This document shows, one piece after another, positions 25,040 through 36,200 of a stretch of DNA of 64,000 bases (position 1 is its first letter; the number at the start of each line of letters is the position of its first letter). Both the position numbers and the translations under genes were made by a program. Under the pieces are notes generated by a model, which saw only the letters and a list, made by a program, of their open reading frames with translations, ran no database searches and was not told the origin of the DNA. This DNA is from Camarhynchus parvulus (Eukaryota; Chordata; Aves; Passeriformes; Thraupidae): NCBI RefSeq assembly GCF_901933205.1, contig NC_044573.1:87130546-87194545 (forward strand). The letters are read 5' to 3'.

Positions 25040-26519
25040 ACTACTGGTGACAGAGAAAGAAACTTTATGTCAAAAAAGACATTACTTAATTTTTTTGCAA
25101 CTTGGAAGCAAATAGTGGAATTACAAATATGGAGGAAAGCTGGAGCATGAGTGTGATTGTTATTGATTACCAAATGGTCATTCTCTAAATCTTTCTCCAC
25201 TAGCAAAGACCATGACAAGCTCCTTAAATAGGGCTCTTTTTGTGTACATAATAATCACGCGTTCCCACATTGTCAGGAGAGTTTGAATCACTTCTCAATA
25301 TTCATACCTCAACTAATATAACCTTAGGTGTTTTCATTAGCTGCAGAGGATCTAATCTTTGTTTATGGTGTTTACAAACTCTACCCTTCTAATTGATGTA
25401 AGAGAGATGCTGATCCTGCCTGTATATCTGAGCATATTTCACTCTGTAACATATTTAGACTAAAAGGTTCACTCAAGTTCCCTGTGGAATAGGAAAGAAT
25501 TTTTTTCTTTGTTTTACAAGGAACTAAAGCAAAGTGAGTAGGTCTATAGAAACAGGAGGAGGTATTCCAGGTATGGTGCATTGAACTTTGAAGGCAGTTG
25601 AGAAGGCTGCACACTGATAAAAAACAATTGGGTAGCCTAAAGTACTGTCTAGAGCTAAGCACTCCATATACAGTGTCAGTGACTGAATATCTGCCTCTCT
25701 ATCATGCTTGTGTTGGAAGTAGAGCAGCATCATAACACTTCCTCCATTCCTATGGAGGTGCAGACCCTGCACTGAAATGCTTGACTGAGCTAGTTGTGCC
25801 ATGTCCCAATAGAAATGGCGCTTTTATCAGACTCATTAAATTATTCAGATATGAAGTGAACAGATTGCCTGAGTAAGAGGGGATTTTATCAGTCATGGAG
25901 GGACAAGTTCAGACCTATCCCTTCTCCTTTAGAGATTGTACACTTGGCAAAGTATGAAAATATTTCAAGAAGTGATGACCAGAAGCCAGGAAACCTATCA
26001 TGCTGTTTAACTGGCACTTCTGGGTTCTGTTGAACTGCTTTCTGCCAGCTGAGCCCATTTCAGAATGGCTGAGGGGTAGTTGCTGTATCGAGATCCCAAG
26101 CTGGATGTCTGAAACATCCTCAGCGCAGTGAATGCACCTCAAGCTGCAGTGAGATCTCACAATCTTCAAATCCAATGAAACCTCCCATTTATCTGCTCAG
26201 CCCTCTTAGGGATTTTCCCACCAGTGTTGGGAAACCCACAGTGTTCCCATTTTAGCCTAACTTTCAAAGCAGCACAGAAATGAGGCAGCCTCATTAGCCA
26301 CTGATTTTTTAATGGCTGCTTTAACTCTGTGCTTCCTCCCACCACAGCCTTCCACAGCCTTTAATTTACAAACATCTTGAATATATCTGGAATCTAATGT
26401 AGAAAGGTCTAAAGGGAAGTGCCTGTGTAAGAGAGGGTGAGAAACAGAGGAGAAGCCGAGAGTCAGAAGAGGGATGGGCAAGCTGGAAGTAGGGTTGGGG
26501 GAGAGATGAGGAGGGAGCT
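25040..26519. other. Upstream flank of the HCRTR2 CpG island
   Basis: This is unique sequence whose GC content rises toward the right. No exon is recognised. Overlapping open frames on the minus strand (25381-26175) have no protein features. It may hold promoter-proximal regulatory sites, but none is certain by eye. Confidence 0.5.
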
Positions 26520-26831
26520 GGGGATGAGCTGAAGCGGGGGGGAGGAAGAGGGGGGGAGGCGTGCAGAGATGCGGGGGTGTGTGAGGGTCCGTGTGCATGG
26601 TTTGGGGAACAAAAATCGACATCGTCTGAAACGGACGTGACTTTTCCAGCGGGGGCGGGTGCACTCCGGCACCTGAGGCATGCAGCCTACCCCGACCAGC
26701 CCTTTCCGCGACGGTGCAGGGGGTGAAGCCTCCCCCGCGAAGGCTGCACCCCTTGCCCGGTCGGGGAAAAGGCTCGCCAGGGCGGGTTGGGGACCGACGC
26801 GGATCCCCAGCCTGTTCCCGCATTGGTTCCC

Positions 26832-26970
26832 GTAAGTTCCCGCGTCATTTTTCTCCCCACACCCCGCTTTTCGCACTGGCAACCACAAGCCTCGATGGAC
26901 GGGCGGGAGAAAGCTCGGATGCTCTGAGAGGGTCTGGGTTTGGGTTTGTTGGTTGTTGTTTTTTTCCCAG
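26832..26970 (+). other. HCRTR2: Candidate 5' UTR mini-intron of HCRTR2
   Basis: A GTAAGT donor starts at 26832. A strong acceptor, a T-rich tract running into TTTTTTTCCCAG, ends at 26970, 21 bp before the HCRTR2 ATG. Splicing would remove 139 bp. The acceptor could equally pair with a more distant non-coding exon. This is inferred from splice motifs only. Confidence 0.35.
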
Positions 26971-26991
26971 CCTCGGGAATAACCACTAGGG

Positions 26992-27220
26992 ATGTCCGGA
27001 ATTCAACCAGAGGATGGTTCCCCTCCGTACAGGAATTGGACGAGTGGGTCGGAACTAAATGAAACGCGGGAGGCTCTTTTAACCCCTTCCTCCGACTACG
27101 ATGATGAGGAGTTCCTGCGATATCTCTGGAAGGAGTATTTGCATCCCAAGGAATATGAATGGGCGCTGATCGCCGGCTACATCGTCGTATTCATTGTGGC
27201 TCTCGTTGGGAACGTCTTGG
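26992..27220 (+). CDS. HCRTR2: HCRTR2 exon 1
   Basis: It encodes residues 1-76 plus the first base of codon 77: the extracellular N-terminus and most of TM1. The start was chosen because MSG...EDG.PPYRNW matches the mammalian receptor start. A purine lies at -3 (G) but the +4 base is T, so the Kozak context is moderate. The donor is GTGAGT at 27221. The amphipathic EEFLRYLWKEYLHP segment important for peptide binding is intact. Confidence 0.97.
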
Positions 27221-30200
27221 GTGAGTCGAGCTCCCCAAAACTTCCCGTTCTCCCTTCCCGAGATGGGTTTTGCGCGGAGGGTGGCTGGAAACCGGGGTGG
27301 GTTTGGCACACCCCGCTGGAAAGGCGGCAGTCCCCAGCCGAGGGGGAAAGTTCGGGCTGCGCGGAAGGGGCCATAAAAAAATCCGCTCCCCCTACGCGGG
27401 CGAGGGGCTGTGGCGGCGGCCGCCGGCGCGCACGGAGAGCGGGCTGGCGGAGCGCGCCGGGGCGGCCCGGCGGCGGAAAGCCGCGGCTGCCGGCCGGCTC
27501 CCGCCCCTGTCCCCCGGGCCGAGGTGCTGAACCCTCCCGGCACGGCGGCGGCTCCGCCCCACAGCCCGCTCCGGAGGATGCTGCTCCCTCGCGGAGCCCC
27601 GGCCCGGCGCTGGGGATATCGAGCGCGGGGCGGTTCTCCCGGACAGAGACAGGGACGCGGGCGCCGGGACAGCGCCCGGCCCGTGGCGGGAGCCGGCGGG
27701 GCCCCTCAGCTGCCGGAACGCGCGGCTCCTTCCCCGGCGGCGCAGCAGCGGCCGCGCTCCGTCCCCCGCGATGGGAGCGGGGCCGTGGGGCGGGGGCGAG
27801 GCGGCCCCTCCCGGGCGCTCATTGAGGGAGCGAGGCGGGGCGGCGCCTCTCCTGGAGCCCGCCTCCTCCCGCTTCCATTCATCCTTGAAGGAGGCGGCGG
27901 AGGCGCCGGGGCTGATCGGCGGCCGCCTCGAAGGGAGCGGTAGGGGCGCTGGAGTGTGGCGGAGAGCTGAGGAGAGCGCAGGGAGGGAGGGCACGGGGGG
28001 GCTGTGGCGGCGGACGGGAGCGGCAGGGGGGCCTGGCCGTCAGCAGCCCGCCCGCCGCCCCCCACCGTTCCTCACCGCTCCGCATCTCTCCTCTCCGCTC
28101 CCCCGAGCGCGCTGCCGCCACGGCGGGGGCTCTCTGTGCTGGTGCAGGGGAGGGCGGCCACGCGTGTGCACACACCCGCCCAGGGCGGCCGTGCCCCCGT
28201 CCCAAGGCGGCCGTGTCCCCGTCCCAAGGCGGCCGTGCCCCGGTCCCAAGGCGGCCGTGCCCCGGTCCCAAGGCGGCCGTGCCCCGTCCCAAGGCGGCCG
28301 TGCCCCGGTCCCAAGGCGGCCGTGCCCCGTCCCAAGGCGGCCGTGTCCCCGTCCCAAGGCGGCCGTGCCCCCGTCCCAAGGCGGCCGTGCCCCGGTCCCA
28401 AGGCGGCCGTGCCCCCGCCCGGGCTGCGGGTGGCCGGGGGAGCGGAGCAGGCGCTGCCCTCAGCAGTTCTGCGTTTATGAATGGACGCGGCGTGGCCGCC
28501 GGAGCCGGCTCTGCCAGGCGGACCCCTATGCTGCGGTCAGGCCACTGGCATTCCCGGCGTCCATCCCGTGATACTGCCGCGAACGGAGCGCGCTGGGCCC
28601 CGCCCCGCCATACGGGTCTTTCATTCATGGTTTTCAGAAGGAATTGTGCGTGTCAGGGCTGTCACTGCAAACTCTACAGGCTTCCCAAAGTGAGATGCGA
28701 ACGAGACTGCAGCCCAAGGCAATATTTTAAAGGCATTTTTTAAAATTTCAACGGATTGATGATAGTGGTTTGGTTTTTTTTAGTAATTCCGTAGCGTTGC
28801 CCTAAGTGCGTGTGTGCACGTTTGCTCAGTTCATTGCTCGGCAGCCAGCTTGACCGACAGTGTGAAGATAATAACCCTGGCAAAGATAATGACCCTTTAT
28901 TTTAAATTGGGATAAAAGCTGTCCTTTTTCATGATTTTGAGCAAAGACTATTTTAGGAGAACCACCTGTACTTACCTGTTATCCTCCACCGATCCTGTAG
29001 ACAAGCTTCAGAATGCTGTCCTCTCACCTGTAAAAATTCAAGGTCAAATCTTCAGCCATAGGAGCTTTCACTCTTTTCCCCTCTGAAGCCACGAGGAGAA
29101 AAGCTTTCCTCTCTGTGCACTCACAAATAGAGATTATTCCACTACGGATGTGCAGCTATTCTTTCCTTGCATTTGTGTACATTAACTCTTTGCTTGGGAT
29201 GGAAACTGGCATCTGGCTCTGCACCCACCTGGATTCCATCTTTTACTGGATGGAATGTCCACCTTTTGTCCTCTGAAATCTCTCTCTCCAAGTTGTAGTA
29301 CATGGTAGCAAATCTCTGTCTTAAAATGGACAGAGAAGTAGCTGAACACCTTTCTGTCCACTCCGCTAAATGACAGTAAATCCTGCAATAGATCATTCAG
29401 CTTTACACCTGGACTCAATGATCTTAAAGGTCTTTTCCAACCCAAATGATTCTATGATCCTCCTCAAGCTGTTTGCTCCTTATTGCTGGTCCTGTTCTTG
29501 GAGGAATTGTTGGTGGTCTCTGCAGGTGCTTGGTAGCTGAATACTGTCTCATCTTCATTCAAGAAAGCTCACACTGCACTGATTGCAGGCTCATGTGATT
29601 CTGAGGAGAGAAATGGATGTGATCTAATGCTCTTTACAAAGACATTTTTGAGGAACTTTTTTACTACATGTGAAATCTGATGTAGAACAGTACACATGTT
29701 GATATCTCTGAGAAACTGATTTCTGCTAGTTGAAAAATCCATATTCAAGCTTAATCTGGGATTTAGTCATGGACCTTCTCAAAGAAGAGCAGGAGTGCTT
29801 CTAAAGAGCGTTTTAGTGGCTTCTAGTGCTTTATAGTATCATCCTTAATGCTTTATAGTGTCATCCTTAATGATGCATTGGGTTCCTTTGCTTACATTTG
29901 ACCAGTGTTGAGGAGCTCGTGGCATGTGGAGTCACTGCTTTTGTCCTATTTTTAACACATCCTATTCAAATAACACTTAAGTAACTGGGGAAAACCCTCC
30001 GTTTGCTTCTTATTTTGGTTTGTGCACTTAAATATTAGTAATAAACTGGATTGAAGCATTCTGACAGTTAATTAACAACCAAGGGTGGAATCAGAAGCTT
30101 GAACTTTGATTGACATGTATGGGGTTCTTGAGTGAGATACACAGCAGGAATTCCACTAATAATAGCATATAACAAGGGCTGCGTTGCTTTCAATTTAATT

Positions 30201-33200
30201 AGGAGAGTTGACCCAAACTGTCTGAGCTGCTGTGTGCACCAGTTTAAGTGAAAAACATTAGCAAGTCTCTGTATTTGAATGCAGGTTTCAGTATTGCACA
30301 CAATGCTTCATGTCAATGATGCTCTTGTATGCCTGGGTAGGCTGCTCACCAGGTATTTCAGTGTAACTCAAGGAAAAGAAACAGATTTTAAGATGATTTT
30401 ATTATATATTTACATGAACATTAAGGGAATCTGAAATTTAGATGGCAATATCAGTATGATGATTTATCCTATTTTCTTCTTCACTTGGTCACTATTTATC
30501 ACTAGAAGCAGAATAAGTATGGAGGGTCAGGATTTTCTGTTTTGCAAATAAGACCAGAAAATTTCCTTATTACTGCAGTTCAATGAAACTCTTGCAATTT
30601 CTTTTCACATCTAGTGCAAAATGTAGGACTTCTTAATGTAGAATGTATGTTGAATGTAAAGACCTTTTTCTTCTTTATTTGAAAACAGGTCATTAAAAAC
30701 ATTGGTTGAAAATAGGAAACTAGATAATTAAAGAAGAAAAGGTATTTTTAGGATGTCTGAAGGTCTCTGGTTACTGATGCTATTCCAGGCTGATTAGTTG
30801 CAGTAGTTAATAACTGGAGTAAGACTACAAGGTAATGTACAACTACATACATTTAACTCTGTTTATACATATGAAGAATGCAAATGACCTTTGTTGAAGT
30901 TATTCATTCATGTGGGTCAGGATTTTTCTAATGAAATGGCTTCTCTCAGGGAACATGCATTCATCAAAATGAAAATGTGCAGCAGAGATCACTTGGTTTG
31001 ATCAAGGACGGAAGGCAAAACAAGCAACCTTCTGGCATCCCCCCAGCTGGGCTGCTGGGCCTCTTGGCAGCAGCCCTTCTCAGAGCTGGCAGGAGCTGCA
31101 ATCTTTAGCACATACAGCCTGCCAGTGCCCAGCTTGAAAGTCCTCAACACTGCTGGCTTCCAAGGGTAAGGGGCCATGCACTATATCAGTGAGAAGTCTC
31201 AGGAACTTTATTTACTCACACAGTTTGGTGATACTTGTTTTTCATTCCAGCTCAGAAAGAGATTGTGAGAGACTTACCCCTCTCTGGATAGATGTATTAT
31301 TTATTATCTGTTTTACAGTAACTGCTACTTTTGCTGAGATCTGTAAGAACCCAACTATGCTCCTTTCTTCAAAGAGTTCAGAGTCTGACTCATCGAGTTC
31401 AACAGCCTCCATTTGATTTTTCTAGGACTAGAGCAGAAAAAAAAATCAGTGTATGGCTCTAATACCAGAGTCCTGCTCAATGCCTATGAATAGGCAGCTC
31501 TCTCAAATGCTGCTCTGTTGTAATTTTAAAGACATCCAGTGAATACTGAGGTCTAGGCATACATGCCTATGTTGGTAGAATTGGATGAGTCATGTATTCT
31601 CTTAAATGATCTTCATGAATCCTATTTTGTTGCTGTAGATGAGGCATATTTCATTTAATTACATTTTAAATTATTACATTTCATTTTTTCAGATTCCATG
31701 GGGAACCTGGCACTGAAAGGACTTTGTTTGTAATATCAGCATGAGAGTCACCTTTATCTCTTGGATGAATAACTAGAATGGCTTTATCACTGTTAAGAAG
31801 ACAGCATATAGGAAATTAGATAATATGTATATATTTTTTCTACCTAAGAGAATGTATGAGCTCAATTTATAGTAGAGTTTGAGTATCAACTAAAGTACAT
31901 TGCTATTTGCATAATATAGGGATTACTCACCATTTTTCAAAACAGAAAAAAAATTGAAGGGTTTAAGATGTTTTTTTTTTTGTTGTTGTTTATAAAGCAT
32001 ATTTTATTTTTTGTGTTGCATGTCAAATTTGTTTTTTTGGACATAAGCAGCTGACTTACTGCCTGTCTCACAAGTGGAATGTGTCAGAAAAGAGCTATGA
32101 TGGACTGTTCCCCAGGGGAAGGTGTGCCAGGAGCTGAGGGCAGCTGCAAGACTGACAGGGCAGTGCACTCACCAACACAGTCCCACAGTGCCTGAGAGCT
32201 TGGTAGGTCTGAGGATGTGTACCAGGTTTCAGTCACCTCCCAGCAACCATCAGACTGTTCTGATGAAACAGGTCTGAGGTTAAGCCAGAAAATCAAGTCC
32301 ATGGATGAGTTTTACAATCAAATTCAGCAAGGCAAAACCATGCTTGCAACCAGGTCTTTGCCTGAGCCTAGTGTGAGAGCCTGAGCTTAAATGCAGCTCT
32401 GGGGCAAAAGGCTGACTCCCCAAAGAGTACTCCAAAACTCCAAAAGCTCTTTTCCCAGAAGTCTGGTCCCAGCTTAGGTGCTGCCCCATGCCAGAGCTGG
32501 CCTCCAGCATGGACAGCCAACTCCTGGGCAGGGGGCACAGGTAGCAGAGCCTGGGGGTGCTCCCATCTCTGACAGAGCTGTGCTCTTTCTCCTGGTTCTT
32601 AGCACAGTAGGACTGCAAGGATTTTAGCTAGTTTGTGGAATATTACATTGACAATGAGAATCTGTGATACAGATTCAGAAGTGGTATAGTATGCAAGATG
32701 GAACATGTCACTAGCATAGTGAATTGTATTTTCTTTGTATATCCTGCAGAAAAGGCAGTAAGTCTTACATCTCCAGTAGAAACAGACGTGGGCATGGAAA
32801 GGTTTTTCCTAGTGCAACTCATGTTGCAGTGACTGATGGATGCTTTTTGAAGCATATTTTTTCAAAGTTGCAGAGCATTTCAGCTGTGAAACACACCTTC
32901 ATTTTAATGTCATGCAGCTTTCAACTGAATCGGCCAAGTGTGAAATCTTTTTATCATAGTGTCATATACAGTATGACATCTAAATTTCTGACTCTTCCAC
33001 CTGTAATAGGAAGTGTAGATAAAGATTTTGTAGGCTTTATTTATAATAATATCAATTATTATTATTAAACATCTAGTCAATCAGTATAGCCAGCTTTGCA
33101 GATATGACTGGGTTTGCCAGTTAATACTGGTAATGATTTGGGGGGTGGGGGCTGGATATTTTAAACCAATCTGTTTGCCTTAATCAATACAGTTAGATTA

Positions 33201-36200
33201 GGAAAACTCTGTGATGGAACCTTTCTCTTCCTCCAGAGCTGACCAAACCAGGCATTTTGGGCAGTCTGTTTTTATGGCTTCGCTGATTCTCTGCTAATAA
33301 CTTCCATTTCCATTAGATTGTTGAATGCCTAAGATTATGTAATGTGGCTGAGTTAGAAAATTATTCCAGTGCCAGTTAGATGGTTGTGCTTTTACTCCCA
33401 GTTGTGATCCATACAAATAAGCTTCCACTACACAGAGTTCAGTTCTTGTTTTCTTCTCTAATGCCTTGATAAGCCAGTTCTTAAGATTTAGAAGTGTTCT
33501 GGAGCAGATGAGTAACCCAAAACCCACAACTCTTAACTCTTTGATACAATAGAACATGTAGCAGTTAGAAAACCTCAGAAAACATATTGCTGCAAGGAAA
33601 CTAGCTGCTGTTATCTCTTTTTTTATTTATGTAGATCCTCACTGTCTTTTGTGGGTGACAGTTCCCCATTAGTACATTCCAGTGAAGCCGATGTTCAACA
33701 AAATACTTTGGGATTTCATGTGTCCTATGTTATTCAATTACATTTGTTACAGTTTTGGTATTTTTCCTGTGTGATGGAACCTACACATGCACACTTGTTT
33801 ATATGTGATACATAGGGAACATGACCTAGCCACCTGCTCCTTAGGATTTCTTCACACATGTTTGAACACATTTAGTGTTTCCTGTTGATGAGGAGCTACT
33901 GCCTCACTGATAGGCCATGTAATTCCTTAGCTCAGAGTATTGTCTGTCTTTTAAGCTATCACATCATGTATTCAAGGACAGTTCTTATCTGCCAGGCATT
34001 GTTACCAGACACAGGATTTTTTTTTCAGTATTTCCTCTATAATAAACATTGTGTAAACCGGTGTATTTTCTTTGTGCCATTCTTTCTATTACTTTTCAAT
34101 GTAAGCCTGGTCTCATGTTGGTCTCCTTTCTGTCAGATAAGATTAGTTATGTAAAAATGAAGTAAGGTATGAGCTTAGAGCTTAATAGTGGGTAAGAGAT
34201 GGACAGCCTAAGGGTTAGATAGCTCCCTATTCACAGAAGATATTGCTTTGTTTTAGATCTTTTGTTGTTTAAATAGTTTGTTTTCTCATTGCTGGTTTTA
34301 AAAACCCCCAATTAAATATCCTCTGCAATTTAAAATGATTCTTTCCCCTTAATCAAGATCACCAATGAAATTATTGGAAGACTCATGAGAAGCCTTCCTT
34401 AAATAAGCTTAGTCTTAAGCACCTAATTTTTAGACTTTTAAGTCAAAGCAGAAGAATCCTTAATCAGGAGTCATTCATAATGAAGGTAGTTTTAATGACA
34501 GCATTTTTCCTTCCAGCAGTATACATTCAGTCTTTCCACAGGGGCTCTAGCTCTCCAGAATTCCCTTTGGTAGCATATCTACTTGGCCTTCCTTTCAACC
34601 TTGTGTTGCTTAACATCCCACCACTCAGATCTTGAATTGCAGCAGGTAGTATCACCAAAGGAGAACAAGAGGAAGAATTCCATATGGAGAACCAATTAAT
34701 TGTGAGGAGAAAACAATTGGGGGTGGGTGGGTTAGGAGATAGAGAATAAAAAAAGAAAACTATTTATCACATGTTTTGTCACTGGTTGTAAACTAAGAGT
34801 AAAGTTTTTTAGAAGCTTTCTGCCTAATGCATTTGGAGATGCTGATTACCAGTTCTTATAATCACAGCATCAGTTCCAAATAACTTCTGGATGACTATAT
34901 TATGACATTTCAGTAAAACAGTTGTGAGACTGAATTACCAAAGCAAAATAAAATCATTGTAGTTTAGAATGAAATATGATAATTCTTTGTTTACTTCCGT
35001 CTGGGATTTATTATTCATCAAAAATTAGATAAGAGATAAAGTTGTTCCTTTATACATGAAAATGTCAGTTATTTCTGGTTATGGAAATTGCACTTCTATT
35101 TTGGCCAGGAAGTTGCACTGAAAGATGACCCACTGAATAAGAGGTGGACAAGACTTCCGGAGTGTAAGGGAAATGATTTAGGGTTGACATGTAGAAAACA
35201 AATTGACAGCTAACCCAGGAATCCACCAGTGGAAGGACTGCAGCACAGTGTTTAATATGCTCAAGACAGCATAAATCTTCCAGGAGGCAAGCAGCTGCAC
35301 TTTATACCAGATGGAGCCTTTTTATTGTTTTCATATTCAGCTTGAGATACAATGAGCTGTGCTAATTGATTAAACACCATTACAGCCTCTAATTAAAATG
35401 CCTCAGGACACAAAACCACAGGGACTAAATTTGTACGTGAAAAATACCAATCTCACTATATTGTCGTATTAGAGAAGGTTTTTTTTCTGCAGGAATATGA
35501 GGTGAAGCTTTCTTGATGGATTTCTAATAGCAATCCATCTTAAATTTTAACTTTGATTTTAACCTTTCATTTTTTTGTCCTTTGGAACTTTCCTGTGAGA
35601 CTTTTTTGGGGAGTGGTAGATCATCAGTGTTTGGAGGATGGGTCCAGAAAGCAGCTTCATTATCACAGAACTATCCTGGCTTATGGAGAGCCTCCACACG
35701 TTTTTCCAAAGGCTTTCAGCCTGGCGACTCCAGCTGGTTTCCGAGCCTTTACTGACACTGTGTGGAAGAGGTGGGAACAACAAGCGCTTCCCTTTTTAAA
35801 GCTCGGCCGAAGTCTGGAAAAAGTGAAGGGGAATGTCCCCGGTGAGATGAAGCATCTGGGGCAGTCTAACAGCCATTAGAAAAACTGCTGCTCCTTGTGA
35901 AACCTGGCCTGCCTGTTTGCACTTGCAGGAATAGCCCTAACTCCGACCGGTTTTGTAAAATAAAAGCAAAAATATGGAAAATTATACAATACATTGGGCA
36001 GGTAATTAGGTTCCATTAGCACTGGGAAAAATCATGCGCAGCAGAAGCATGTTTCAGAACTGCTTTTTAACATTTCTCTCCTTTCTAATCCTCTTTTCTT
36101 CAGTGTCTGTGTTAACATCACTTTCCCCACTTTCTTTCTCAGTCCCATTTATAGCTAGGAACATCAAAGGCTGCATAAAAGCTTTGCACATAATGTTAAA

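Larger units (their letters stand above)
26520..28640. promoter_or_regulatory. HCRTR2: CpG island with HCRTR2 promoter and exon 1
   Basis: GC and CpG content rise abruptly here against AT-rich flanks, and exon 1 sits inside. Visible elements are a GC box (GGGGCGGG, 26652-26659), a second GGGCGGG near 26899, and an inverted CCAAT box (ATTGG, 26822-26826). I see no obvious TATA box, which fits a CpG-island promoter. The transcription start cannot be placed from sequence. The island extends about 1.4 kb into intron 1 and includes a minisatellite. Many long open frames on both strands are artefacts of the low stop-codon density. Confidence 0.8.

Noticed and set aside
26257..26823. 188-codon minus-strand frame upstream of exon 1
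   Set aside because: Pro/Ser-rich low-complexity translation of CpG-island DNA with no domain. An antisense promoter transcript remains possible but is not supported.
27221..27825. Extension of the exon 1 reading frame to 277 codons
   Set aside because: A GTGAGT donor at 27221 and homology to exon 2 show that the frame beyond this point is intron.
27879..28628. 249-codon minus-strand frame with GTAALGRGHGRL-type repeats, and matching + strand frames
   Set aside because: It is produced by the GC-rich minisatellite and low stop-codon density of the CpG island; several frames are open at once on both strands.
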